From an uncultured Pseudomonadota bacterium (GTDB lineage Bacteria; Desulfobacterota_B; Binatia; UBA9968), in contig CAMLCX010000057.1 in assembly GCA_946478635.1 (NCBI GenBank), forward strand, positions 1 to 15,165: 15,165 bases of DNA, given 5' to 3'. The first letter of the stretch is position 1. Every line of letters begins with the position of its first letter. This document shows, in pieces, positions 6,061 through 14,105 of the stretch. A program made the position numbers and the translations under genes. Below the pieces are notes generated by a model. That model did no database searches. It was not told the DNA's origin and worked only from the letters and a program-made list of their open reading frames with translations.

Positions 6061-8274
6061 TCAATGCAGCTCTTCTTTCTGTGCTTGATCTAACTCCACT
6101 TTGCCGCCGGTCCTGCCGCGCGCCCGAACCGCTTTGTAAACGCCGCTCACCTTGGCAATATTCTGCAGCACCCGGTTGAGGTGATCGGAATCCTTGATCA
6201 TCACCTCGAAGGTGTTGATCGCCCGCTGGCTCGAGAAGGTGCGCACCTGAGCGCGCGCGATATTGGCCTCCGCGCTGGTGATTGCCGCGCTGATCGAAGC
6301 TAATAAACCGGGTTGATCGACGCAGGTCACTTCGATCTTGACCGGACGGGGCAACTGCTCCGCCTCCTCCCAGCTGACATCAATTTTTCGCTGCGGGTCG
6401 CTCTCCAACACGGTTGGACAACCGATGGTGTGAATGGTAACGCCGCGCCCCCGGGTAATGAACCCGACGATACGCTCTCCCGGCAGCGGATGGCAGCAGA
6501 GCGCAAAGCGCACCAGCACGTCATCGACCCCTTTGACCCGAATACCCAAGCCGCGCTTTTGCTTGGACACCAGGCGGAATAGAGATTCCAGCGCGCCATC
6601 GGCTTTTTTCGATCCGGCCTCCAATTTGTCGGCCGGGATCAACTTGGCGAGCACATGCCGGGTCGTGATACGGCCATAGCCAATCGCCGCGAGCAACGCT
6701 TCCTCGTCTTTCATTCCCAGCTCTTTGGTAAGCCAGCCGATCTTATCGTCGTTGCGCAAGCCGGCGTAATCGAGTTGGTAGCGATGCAGATCACTTTCGA
6801 GAATTTCCTTGCCGAGAAGCACGCTGCGCTCCCGCTGTTGAGCCTTCAGCCAATTGCGGATTTTCGATTTCGCCCGCGGCGTCTTAACCCATTTGAGCCA
6901 ATCGCGCGTCGGCGCCTGCTGTTGGGTCGTAATAATTTCCACCGTATCGCCGCTGCGCAGGATGTATTTGAGCGACACGAGCTGGCCGTTGACGCGGGCG
7001 CCTGAACAGCGATGACCGACCTCGGTATGAATCCGATAGGCAAAATCGATCACCGTCGAACCCTTGGGAAAATTTAGCAAGTCGCCCTTCGGAGTGAACA
7101 CATACATGGAGGTGGAGAATAAATCCTCCTTCAAGCTGTGTAAAAATTCCTGGGGATCCTGCAAATTTTCCTGCCACTCGAGCAACTGCCTCAGCCAGGC
7201 AAATCTTTGGATGTCGCTGACTTGAAATTCTTCGCCTTCCTTGTAACGCCAGTGGGCGGCAATCCCTTCTTCGGCGACGCGATGCATTTCGTGTGTACGG
7301 ATCTGAATTTCGATGCGCTCGCCATAGGGCCCGATAACGCTCGTGTGTAGCGACTGATACATATTGAGCTTGGGCAACGCGATGTAATCTTTGAACCGGC
7401 CCGGCACCGGGCGCCACTGCGAGTGCACCAAGCCGAGCGCCTCGTAACACTCCCGCTGGGTGTCGACGAGAACACGAAATGCGACCAGATCGTAAATCTG
7501 ATCGTAAACGAGATTTTGGCTCTCCATTTTCTGGTAGATACTATAGAAATGCTTCGGCCGGCCGCTGACCTCCGCCTCGATCCCCTCGCTCTCAAACTTC
7601 TTTGTAATAATCGAAATCACTTCATCGATGTACTTCTCCCGGTCGGTTTTCTTTTTGGCAACATTACGCTTGAGTTGGTAATAAACCTCGGGATGAAGGT
7701 ATTTGAGCGCCAAGTCCTCGAGCTCGGTTTTAATCCAGGCAATACCCAGCCGATGCGACAGGGGCGCGTAAATATCCAATGTTTCCTGGGCGGTGAGGAT
7801 GCGCTTATCCGGCGGCATGTGATCGAGAGTCCGCATATTATGAACACGATCGGCCAGCTTGATCAAAATCACGCGCACGTCCTTGCCCATGGCCAGCAGC
7901 ATTTTGCGAAAGTTCTCCGCCTGTTTTTCTTCGCGACTGCTGAAGTTGGCCCGACCCAATTTGGTCACGCCGTCGACGAGTGCGCCGATTTCGCGGCCAA
8001 AAAGATTCTTGATTTCGTCAAGACTCGTGAGCGTGTCCTCCACCGTATCATGCAAAAGACCGCCGACGATGCTCGGCACGTCCAGCTTCAGATCCGCGAT
8101 GATATCGGCCACCGCAAGAGGATGGATCAGATAAGGTTCGCCAGAAAGCCGCTTTTGACCCTGATGAACCTTTGCGGAAAAATCATAGGCCGTGCGAATG
8201 AGGCTCACGTCCGCGGCTGGATAATAAGATTGAACCTTATCGACCAGCTCGTTGATTTTAGTTTCTTTGCCCAT
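6061..8274 (-). CDS. spoT: Bifunctional (p)ppGpp synthetase/hydrolase (Rel/SpoT)
   Basis: Makes and degrades the stringent-response alarmone (p)ppGpp. From the ATG at 8274 the protein has 737 residues. The N-terminal HD hydrolase domain has HDTVED (75-80), intact for hydrolysis. The synthetase domain has YSIYQKM, and RFKDYIALPK with the RxKD signature (293-296), which marks bifunctional enzymes rather than the ExDD of synthetase-only RelA. TGS follows at about 389-450 (YVFTPKGDLLNFPKGST), then the zinc-finger/RIS region with CCHPLPGERIVGFITRGRG (CC at 593-594, C619) and a C-terminal ACT domain (about 645-720). The frame is open to 8358, but that extension lies inside gmk and lacks family similarity. 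The gene start overlaps the gmk stop by 17 bases, so it is probably translationally coupled. No rpoZ intervenes, unlike the common gmk-rpoZ-spoT order. Confidence 0.96.
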   Translation of the reverse strand: MGKETKINELVDKVQSYYPAADVSLIRTAYDFSAKVHQGQKRLSGEPYLIHPLAVADIIADLKLDVPSIVGGLLHDTVEDTLTSLDEIKNLFGREIGALVDGVTKLGRANFSSREEKQAENFRKMLLAMGKDVRVILIKLADRVHNMRTLDHMPPDKRILTAQETLDIYAPLSHRLGIAWIKTELEDLALKYLHPEVYYQLKRNVAKKKTDREKYIDEVISIITKKFESEGIEAEVSGRPKHFYSIYQKMESQNLVYDQIYDLVAFRVLVDTQRECYEALGLVHSQWRPVPGRFKDYIALPKLNMYQSLHTSVIGPYGERIEIQIRTHEMHRVAEEGIAAHWRYKEGEEFQVSDIQRFAWLRQLLEWQENLQDPQEFLHSLKEDLFSTSMYVFTPKGDLLNFPKGSTVIDFAYRIHTEVGHRCSGARVNGQLVSLKYILRSGDTVEIITTQQQAPTRDWLKWVKTPRAKSKIRNWLKAQQRERSVLLGKEILESDLHRYQLDYAGLRNDDKIGWLTKELGMKDEEALLAAIGYGRITTRHVLAKLIPADKLEAGSKKADGALESLFRLVSKQKRGLGIRVKGVDDVLVRFALCCHPLPGERIVGFITRGRGVTIHTIGCPTVLESDPQRKIDVSWEEAEQLPRPVKIEVTCVDQPGLLASISAAITSAEANIARAQVRTFSSQRAINTFEVMIKDSDHLNRVLQNIAKVSGVYKAVRARGRTGGKVELDQAQKEELH

Positions 8275-8923
8275 CGCTTTTCCGACGCATCTTTCGGCGC
8301 AGCGGTTCCAGTCGCCACTCGTTGACCCGCGAGATTCGCGCCCGCTCGGCATCCACAATAGAACTCAGAACTCGAACCGCTTCATTCACTTCCCGGTTGA
8401 CGACAAAGTAATCATAATGGATTATTTCCCCAATTTCACCCTGGGCGTTTGCGAGCCGGCGCCGGATGGTATCCTTGCCATCCGTCCCCCGAGCCGAGAG
8501 CCGGCGCTCGAGCTCTGGCAACGAAGGCGGGAGCAAGAAGATGGAAACCGCTTCGGGGCAGGCTTTCTTGATCTGCCGGGCGCCCTGAACGTCGATATCG
8601 AGGAGGATATCCCGTCCGGCTCGGACGCAGCGTTCCAGCGGTATCTTGGGCGTGCCGTAAAAATAGCCATGCACCTCGGCCCATTCGGCGAATTCACCCC
8701 GGCGCTTTAATCGCTCGAACTGAGCATCGCTCATGAATCGATAATCGCGGCCGTTAATCTCGCCCGGTCGCTTGCCCCTTGTCGTGCACGAAACCGATAG
8801 CTCAATTTCGGGATAAACTTCTCGGAGTCCGTTGTAGAGAGTCGTTTTGCCCGCCCCCGACGGGGCCGATAGTATGAAAATGATTCCAAACCGCTTGGCC
8901 GGTGATAGGGCGCGCCGCTTCAT
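8258..8923 (-). CDS. gmk: Guanylate kinase
   Basis: Phosphorylates GMP to GDP with ATP, the entry to GDP/GTP pools. The P-loop is APSGAGKTT (residues 20-28); SVSCTTRGKRPGEINGRDY holds the GMP-binding SxxTTRxxRxGE pattern, and ILLDIDVQGARQIK (about 106-119) is the conserved core. Its 221 residues are a little longer than the usual 205-210, through a basic C-terminal tail (EPLRRKMRRKSDGQRN) whose coding sequence approaches and overlaps the rel/spoT start. The start overlaps the yicC stop in an ATGA, and no good Shine-Dalgarno is seen, so coupling to yicC is likely. It supplies substrate for both GTP and (p)ppGpp synthesis, which makes the link with rel/spoT sensible. Confidence 0.96.
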   Translation of the reverse strand: MKRRALSPAKRFGIIFILSAPSGAGKTTLYNGLREVYPEIELSVSCTTRGKRPGEINGRDYRFMSDAQFERLKRRGEFAEWAEVHGYFYGTPKIPLERCVRAGRDILLDIDVQGARQIKKACPEAVSIFLLPPSLPELERRLSARGTDGKDTIRRRLANAQGEIGEIIHYDYFVVNREVNEAVRVLSSIVDAERARISRVNEWRLEPLRRKMRRKSDGQRN

Positions 8924-9777
8924 TCGATATTTTGAGCCTGTTCGCGGATTTTTTCCGCCCGTTCTTTGCCCTGTAAAACAAGCTGAACGACCGGCAGATG
9001 CGGTACTTTGGAGCTGATGGTATTGAGCTCGCGATTCACTTCCTGAAGCATAAAATCGATTTTTTTTCCCACCGGCTCACGCTCGCGGATTACTTTTAAC
9101 AACGCCCCCAGATGAGCTTTCAAACGGACGATCTCTTCATTGACGTCGCCCTTCGAAGTCATACTACCCACATCGAGGGCTTCTTTATCGCCGGAGCCGT
9201 TATGGCCCTCGGAGTTCACGTTTCTTTGCAAGCGCAACGCGTTCTCCGCAACTTGCGATTCCAAATCAGAGGCAATCCGGGTCAAGTGGCGAATCTGCAA
9301 CTCCACATCCGCACGCAATTGACCGCCTTCGCGCTCGCGGGAACGTTCCAGTTTGGTGAGCGCAACAAGGAGCGCCTTCATGAGTCCTTCGCGTTCCGCC
9401 GCCGGATCGGCTTCGGGCTCCCGCACATGCACGAGATCGGGGATGTTCGAAAGCAAAAAAACCCCCACCTCTCCCGCTAAACCGTATTTCTTCTTGATCT
9501 GCTTGACGCTGGCGATGTACTGCCCAACCAATCCCTCATCCATCTCCAGTTTGCGTGCTCCGGCTTTGCCGGCGTAGCGGTTCACAAACAGATCGATACG
9601 GCCGCGCGAGATTTTGCCCCGGAGCATCTTTCTGATTTCCTCTTCGAGTGACAGATACTCCCGCGGCACGCGCAACTGCAAATCCAGATGGCGATGGTTC
9701 AAGCTGCGGATCTGCACCGTCACCTTTGCGCCGCGAACACTCTGTGATCCTTCGCCGTACCCGGTCATACTCTTCAT
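8920..9777 (-). CDS. yicC: YicC/YloC family endoribonuclease
   Basis: YicC/YloC proteins are hexameric endoribonucleases implicated in RNA decay and stationary-phase survival. The 285 residues cover the whole family: MKSMTGYGEG at the N-terminus, IRSLNHRHLDLQLRVP (about 23-38), SRGRIDLFV, the middle DVNEEIVRLKAHL, and the C-terminal FMLQEVNRELNTISSK and EKIREQAQNIE, which are family signatures. GAGG lies about 8 bases before the ATG. The start overlaps the hldE1 stop and the end overlaps the gmk start, each by an ATGA. The yicC-gmk order is common in many phyla; the hldE1 gene upstream is a less usual addition. Confidence 0.94.
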   Translation of the reverse strand: MKSMTGYGEGSQSVRGAKVTVQIRSLNHRHLDLQLRVPREYLSLEEEIRKMLRGKISRGRIDLFVNRYAGKAGARKLEMDEGLVGQYIASVKQIKKKYGLAGEVGVFLLSNIPDLVHVREPEADPAAEREGLMKALLVALTKLERSREREGGQLRADVELQIRHLTRIASDLESQVAENALRLQRNVNSEGHNGSGDKEALDVGSMTSKGDVNEEIVRLKAHLGALLKVIREREPVGKKIDFMLQEVNRELNTISSKVPHLPVVQLVLQGKERAEKIREQAQNIE

Positions 9778-10757
9778 GAGTTTTCCTCGATGCTCTGTTT
9801 TAATTTCGCAATGGGCACAGCCACCGTTCCGACATCATCGCCGACGAAACCGGCGGCCACGTTGGCGAGTACCGCGGCCTCCGCAAACCCCGCGCCGCTG
9901 GCCAGCGCCAAAGCGCAGACCGCGACCACCGTGTCGCCCGCGCCGGTTACCTCAAAAACGTCCCGCGCTTCCGTGGGAATATGCTTCACCGGAAAACGCG
10001 GCCGGAAAAGGCTCATGCCTTCAGCGCCGCGGGTGACGAGCACCGCCTCGGCGCGCCACTTGCGAAGCAATTTTCTGCCGGCGGCTTGTAACGAGCGCTC
10101 GTCTGAAATGGAAATCCCCGACGCCTCGCTCGCCTCGATTCTATTCGGCGTGATCAATGTCGGAAAGCGGTAGCGTTCATAATTCTCTTTTTTCGGATCG
10201 ACCACGCAGAGAATTTTTTGGCGTTCCACTGCTCCGGCGAGCCAATCCAAAAGCTCAAAATGAATGGTTCCCTTGCCGTAGTCCGACACCACGACGGCGT
10301 CAAAATGCGGCGCCCTGGCCTTGATGAAGTTGCGCAACCTTTTCAAAGTCGGCTCGCGGACGGATTGATGATTTTCCCGATCCAAACGGACAATCTGTTG
10401 GTGGTGCGGACTCGCGATAATCCGGCTTTTTTCAATCGTCTGAAAGCGCGCATCGGTGATAACACCCGACGTCGACGCGCCAATCCTACTCAGCGCCGAG
10501 AGGATTCGCTTGCCGGCCTCGTCCTTGCCGACGATACCGCAGGCAGTGACCCGTCCACCCAGGCTTCGAACATTATGAATCACGTTGGCAGCTCCACCCA
10601 AGCTGGATTTTTCCGAGACCACCCGGAGCACCGGCACCGGCGCTTCGGGCGAGAGTCTCTCCACGTGGCCCCAGATGAATCGATCAAGCATGAGATCCCC
10701 GACGACAAGCAGCTTGGCGCCGGCAAATTTATCGAGAATTGCAGAGAGCGCTGACAT
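9774..10757 (-). CDS. hldE1: D-glycero-beta-D-manno-heptose-7-phosphate kinase (stand-alone HldE N-domain)
   Basis: Also called RfaE1/HldA-type. PfkB (ribokinase) family enzyme that phosphorylates heptose 7-phosphate at C1 to the 1,7-bisphosphate in ADP-heptose synthesis. VVGDLMLDRFIWGHVERLSPEAPVPV (within about 18-43, the RfaE signature), GGAANV (54-59), VVVSDYGKG (155-163), TPN (203-205) and GAGDTVVAV (272-280, with D275 as the expected catalytic base) are all present. The 327 residues end at the kinase domain, with no adenylyltransferase domain; that function is encoded by hldE2 at 5343-5849. The gene starts 7 bases after the GT4 stop and overlaps yicC. Linkage to glycosyltransferases agrees with a role in LPS core or heptose-containing glycans. 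GmhA and GmhB, needed for the same pathway, are not in the window. Confidence 0.94.
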   Translation of the reverse strand: MSALSAILDKFAGAKLLVVGDLMLDRFIWGHVERLSPEAPVPVLRVVSEKSSLGGAANVIHNVRSLGGRVTACGIVGKDEAGKRILSALSRIGASTSGVITDARFQTIEKSRIIASPHHQQIVRLDRENHQSVREPTLKRLRNFIKARAPHFDAVVVSDYGKGTIHFELLDWLAGAVERQKILCVVDPKKENYERYRFPTLITPNRIEASEASGISISDERSLQAAGRKLLRKWRAEAVLVTRGAEGMSLFRPRFPVKHIPTEARDVFEVTGAGDTVVAVCALALASGAGFAEAAVLANVAAGFVGDDVGTVAVPIAKLKQSIEENS

Positions 10758-10764
10758 CTAATGA

Positions 10765-11880
10765 TCAGTTTAAATCCGACGGAGGGCCAAGCAGGATGTG
10801 ATAGTAGGATTCATTTTCGCGCGCCATCTTTTCCAACGAGTATCGTTGCTCCACGCGCTTGCGACCCTGTTTGCCCATCGACTGCGCGAGCGCCGGCGAG
10901 CGAGCGAGCTTGGCAATCGCCCCAGCCAAAGCCTCCGGATCGCGCGGCGGCACCAAAACTCCGGTCACGTCGTCGAGCACCGATTCCACCAGTCCGCCTA
11001 CCCTTGTCGCAACCACGGGTTTACCCGCCGCCATCGCCTCAAGCGCCGCTACACCGAGCCCTTCATACAAAGAAGGCATTGCAAAAATGTCGATGCCGGA
11101 GAAAAATGCCGCGGTATCGGTGACGAAGCCCAAAAATTGCACCACATCTCCGAGTCCCAAACTCGCTGTTTCTTTCTCTAACCGAGCGCGCAACGGTCCG
11201 TCGCCGGCGATCTTGTATTGAATCTTCAGCCCACCCGCTCTCAAGATAGCCGCCGCCGCTAGCAGATATCGATGCCCTTTGCGCTCCTCGAGCCCGGCTA
11301 CGCAGCCAACCACGGGGGCGCTTTCTGAAACGGCCCTCTGTGTTTTGGCAATCTCAAAAATGCCGGGATCAATGCCGCTGCAGATGACCTGTATCCTTTT
11401 TTCATACACACCGGCACGGACTAAGATATCGCGGATGCTTTGAGAGATCGCGACCACCCCATCCACCCGCCGGTTGTAAAGGATATGAGTATACCAGCTC
11501 CGCGCCTCGGGATAATCCATTCGTCGGGTCACGACGTACTTGGGCCGGCGCTCACCGTGCGGCAGCCAGAGGGCCAGCGTATGGGCCCGCTTCGTATGAA
11601 AATGCACGATATCATAGTTCACCTCGCGGATGAGCTTTCTTAGCGTCGCAACGCACCGCAGATCGAGATCATTGCGCATCGCGATCGGGTAGGTTTTAAC
11701 TTTTAAGCTTCTGCAGCGAGCGAACAGCAATCCGTTCGGATGGGCAAAAAGATCGTTCTGGTGTCCCCTGGCCCCAAGATGTCTTAGCAGTCCAAGAACC
11801 TGAGCCTCTCCACCACCCCAATTTTTCTCTGGATCGATGTGCAGAATCTTAAGAAGACGGTTGTCACCGCTTCCGCCCAA
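10765..11880 (-). CDS. Glycosyltransferase family 4 (GT-B), LPS/surface glycan type
   Basis: Retaining GT-B glycosyltransferase, 371 residues. The N-terminus ILHIDPEKNWGGGEAQVLGL is typical of acceptor-domain starts that bind lipid-linked or LPS acceptors; the C-terminal half has the GT4 pattern KIAGDGPLRARLE, VQFLGFV, and MPSLYEGLGVAALEAMAAGKP with the E-x7-E nucleotide-sugar motif. The start is a TTG at 11880: AGAGGAG (plus-strand CTCCTCT at 11891-11897) lies 10 bases upstream, and the next ATG in frame is about 67 codons in, beyond the conserved N-terminus. It overlaps the end of the WaaE-like gene by 17 bases and precedes hldE1. Donor and acceptor cannot be deduced; neighbours suggest LPS core. 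Confidence 0.9.
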   Translation of the reverse strand: MGGSGDNRLLKILHIDPEKNWGGGEAQVLGLLRHLGARGHQNDLFAHPNGLLFARCRSLKVKTYPIAMRNDLDLRCVATLRKLIREVNYDIVHFHTKRAHTLALWLPHGERRPKYVVTRRMDYPEARSWYTHILYNRRVDGVVAISQSIRDILVRAGVYEKRIQVICSGIDPGIFEIAKTQRAVSESAPVVGCVAGLEERKGHRYLLAAAAILRAGGLKIQYKIAGDGPLRARLEKETASLGLGDVVQFLGFVTDTAAFFSGIDIFAMPSLYEGLGVAALEAMAAGKPVVATRVGGLVESVLDDVTGVLVPPRDPEALAGAIAKLARSPALAQSMGKQGRKRVEQRYSLEKMARENESYYHILLGPPSDLN

Positions 11881-12670
11881 ATTTCTTTCTCTCCTCTAAT
11901 TCAAGCTCCCAAACCTTAGCATACTTGAGAAAAACGTAAACTGCGGCGGTTACCGCGACATAAAACCCGGCGAACCCCTCCATGAAACCGCGCTTCAAAA
12001 TGTAGGAACGGAAGAAACGGACGGCGGGCCGCAACAGCGCGTCGCTTAAACGCCAGCGTCCGGCGCTTTTTTTTAACTCCTGCGCCGAGATCGAAGTGAA
12101 CCGATTGATGCGCGCCATATGATCATCCATGTTTCGGTACGAATAGTGATAAAGCGGATGGGTCAGCCGGTGCACCGGGCCATCGACGAGAATCTTCTCG
12201 TGCGGATCCGAGCCCCCCCAAGTCGCTCTTTCCCGGCGGAAGAGCCGAACATCGTAGTCCGGGTACCAACCGCCGCGACGCCACCAGCGACCCAAATAAT
12301 GAACCAGCCGCGGCACGGCGTAGCCGGCGTACTGCCCGTTCTCCGAGGCCAGGTTATCGAGAATTTCCTGCTTGAGCTCGGGGCTCACGCGCTCATCCGA
12401 ATCCACCAGCAACACCCAATCTTTGCTGGCTTGGGAATGCGCGTAAGCCTTCTGCTTGCGATAACCCATCCAGGGATGTTGTGTGAACCGCTCGGTATAC
12501 CGACGACAAATCTCCGGTGTGCGATCGGTACTGAAGGAATCGACAACAACGATTTCATCGCACCAACTTACGCTTTCCAGGCAATCCCGGATGCGGTCCT
12601 CTTCATTGAAACAAACAATAATGGCCGAAACGCTAGCCGATGCACTAAACTTGTTTGACGCCTTGGACAT
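11864..12670 (-). CDS. Glycosyltransferase family 2, WaaE/LgtF-like (LPS core)
   Basis: GT-A inverting transferase resembling the WaaE/LgtF group, which adds glucose to LPS core heptose. From the ATG at 12670 it has 268 residues. SAIIVCFNEEDRIRDCLESV (15-34), VVDSFSTDRT (42-51) and the DSDE (90-93) metal site fit GT2; DVRLFRRERATWGG and HPLYHYSYRNMDDHMARINR are characteristic of the WaaE group. A hydrophobic stretch near the C-terminus (GFYVAVTAAVYVFL) suggests membrane association. A TTG three codons earlier (12679) is an alternative start; neither has a visible Shine-Dalgarno. It is the first gene of the tightly packed leftward run to rel/spoT. An exact sugar cannot be assigned. Confidence 0.88.
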   Translation of the reverse strand: MSKASNKFSASASVSAIIVCFNEEDRIRDCLESVSWCDEIVVVDSFSTDRTPEICRRYTERFTQHPWMGYRKQKAYAHSQASKDWVLLVDSDERVSPELKQEILDNLASENGQYAGYAVPRLVHYLGRWWRRGGWYPDYDVRLFRRERATWGGSDPHEKILVDGPVHRLTHPLYHYSYRNMDDHMARINRFTSISAQELKKSAGRWRLSDALLRPAVRFFRSYILKRGFMEGFAGFYVAVTAAVYVFLKYAKVWELELEERKKFGRKR

Positions 12671-12707
12671 GGAGTTCAAACATAGGAGCAGACAGAGTAA
12701 AAATCAA
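12671..12707 (-). promoter_or_regulatory. Possible promoter of the WaaE-like gene operon
   Basis: On the minus strand TTGATT (complement of 12702-12707) and TATGTT (complement of 12679-12684) are 17 bases apart, each with four of six consensus matches. Transcription would begin almost at the ATG (12670), so the message would be leaderless or nearly so, which would fit the absence of a Shine-Dalgarno there. The matches are modest, so this is tentative. Confidence 0.3.
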
Positions 12708-12812
12708 ACTTGTCGACTGCGGCCCGAAGGAACGAGCCGGTACGAGTCACGTAAGCGTGCGGCGCCAGTAGAATCCTTGTCGGAATGAGCGTGCAAACAC
12801 CCTTACACCGGT

Positions 12813-13718
12813 CTACGCGGGTACCAACGCCCATCTCATCTGGTATAGGCGATACTTCAAATTGGCCGGGCATAGCCTAACCGCCTCCTGTAAATCCCGG
12901 CGCGCATCTACTGATTGGCGCTTTTTCCACCGGCCTTTCGCCAGCCGGTAATATCTGTAGGCGAGCCGGCGTGCGATTTTTCGCTCGCCAATCACATCCT
13001 TGACAGCCGAGCAATCGCGCACCAATTTTTGAATGACTCGTATATTTTCCGTCAATCTCAGTTCTTCATTGCGGCCGATATTTCCTTCATGCTTGCGGTA
13101 CGAAAATACGACCTGGTCCAGGTAGGCCACGGGAAAGCTCATCAGCAGCCGGAAGGCCAGATCGAGATCCATGCAAATTCGCAGCGACTCATCATGTCCA
13201 CCCAGTGCCTCGAATGCGGTTCTGGAAATCAATGCCGCCTGCAGGCGCACGATGCTCTTGTCGAAAAGGTCGGCGAGCTGAACCCCGCGCTCTTGCAATT
13301 GCCGTGATTTCGCGGCTGGAATGATCGTTTCCCGGTTGTGCACGGGACCGCCGAGATAGGCGCCGTTGGCAAACACCATGCCACAGCCGGGATGGTGCTT
13401 GACGAAACCATATAGTGTTTCCAGATGATTGGGTGCGCAGAGATCATCTGAATCCTGGATGGAGATCCACGGCGCGCTCGCGCGTCGCACGCCTAGATTG
13501 CGCGCCGACGAGGGTCCACAGTTTACCTGGTAGACGTACTGTAGGCGAGATTCGTACGGCCGTAATACCTTGCGCGTGTCATCGGTTGATCCGTCATCGA
13601 CAACTACGACCTCAAATTCCTGAAATCGCTGGTCGAAGATGCTCTCCAAAGTCGCCGGCAACAAATGAGCGCGGTTGTAGGTCGCGATAACGATCGAGAC
13701 TTTGGGCTCGCCACTCAT
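12813..13718 (-). CDS. Glycosyltransferase family 2
   Basis: GT-A type transferase, 301 residues. KVSIVIATYNRAHLLPATLE (6-25), VVVDDGSTDDT (38-48) with the UDP-binding DDGS, and the DSDD (89-92) metal-binding site are clear; CMDLDLAFRLL contains the acidic residue expected as catalytic base region. The C-terminal 60 residues (ARRLAYRYYRLAKGRWKKRQ, DARRDLQEAVRLCP) look helical and TPR-like, a tail common in GT2 enzymes of O-antigen and capsule loci. No transmembrane helix is evident. A stop lies just upstream in frame, so the ATG at 13718 is well bounded; the Shine-Dalgarno is weak. It lies 142 bases upstream of the WaaE-like gene. The sugar and acceptor are unknown. Confidence 0.9.
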   Translation of the reverse strand: MSGEPKVSIVIATYNRAHLLPATLESIFDQRFQEFEVVVVDDGSTDDTRKVLRPYESRLQYVYQVNCGPSSARNLGVRRASAPWISIQDSDDLCAPNHLETLYGFVKHHPGCGMVFANGAYLGGPVHNRETIIPAAKSRQLQERGVQLADLFDKSIVRLQAALISRTAFEALGGHDESLRICMDLDLAFRLLMSFPVAYLDQVVFSYRKHEGNIGRNEELRLTENIRVIQKLVRDCSAVKDVIGERKIARRLAYRYYRLAKGRWKKRQSVDARRDLQEAVRLCPANLKYRLYQMRWALVPA

Positions 13719-14105
13719 AATGAACCGTTTTGGTTACTGACGCCTGCCATTGCGCTGCGCGCGTCCTGCATCACTATCGCGATGGAACTCTACGACTGGG
13801 GATTGCAACCCCGGGTGCTCGTGTGATCGGAGCCGCTGCCGGTTACCCGCTTGATTTTATAGCGCAATCATCGGGTACGGTAAAACAGGAATTCAGACTC
13901 CGGGCGGAGAAAGTGTTGCAGGCAAGATTCATCAAGACCGAAGACAAAAGCCCCGCCAAGAACAGCTATGCTTGTTACACGCGGGCCGTCGTCAGGCCGA
14001 TGTGGACAATGATTTCGCCGGAGCAACCAATCCGATTTCACGACGGGCAAAGCGCCCCCGGCAACTTAAGACCCAGGACTTTCCAGAGTCACGGTTATCT
14101 GATTG
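13719..14105. other. Gene-free gap between two glycan genes
   Basis: About 390 bases with no gene I can support. Open frames exist on both strands (for example 13730-14188 plus and 13868-14050 minus) but none has recognisable motifs, and the plus one runs into the 3' end of the sulfotransferase gene. A short hairpin GGGG/CCCC is at 13798-13801 and 13808-13811. The promoter of the GT2 gene presumably lies here, though no good boxes stood out. It may be the remains of a decayed gene. Confidence 0.4.

Noticed and set aside
7423..8325. 300-residue open frame on the plus strand
   Set aside because: Lies wholly opposite the well-supported rel/spoT and gmk genes, and its translation has no recognisable motif; it mirrors their codon structure.
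8275..8358. N-terminal extension of Rel/SpoT by 28 residues
   Set aside because: Lies within gmk and lacks similarity; the ATG at 8274 fits the family N-terminus.
12676..12873. 65-residue minus-strand frame between the two GT2 genes
   Set aside because: Overlaps the end of the GT2 gene, lacks a ribosome site and any motif; the gap more likely holds a promoter.
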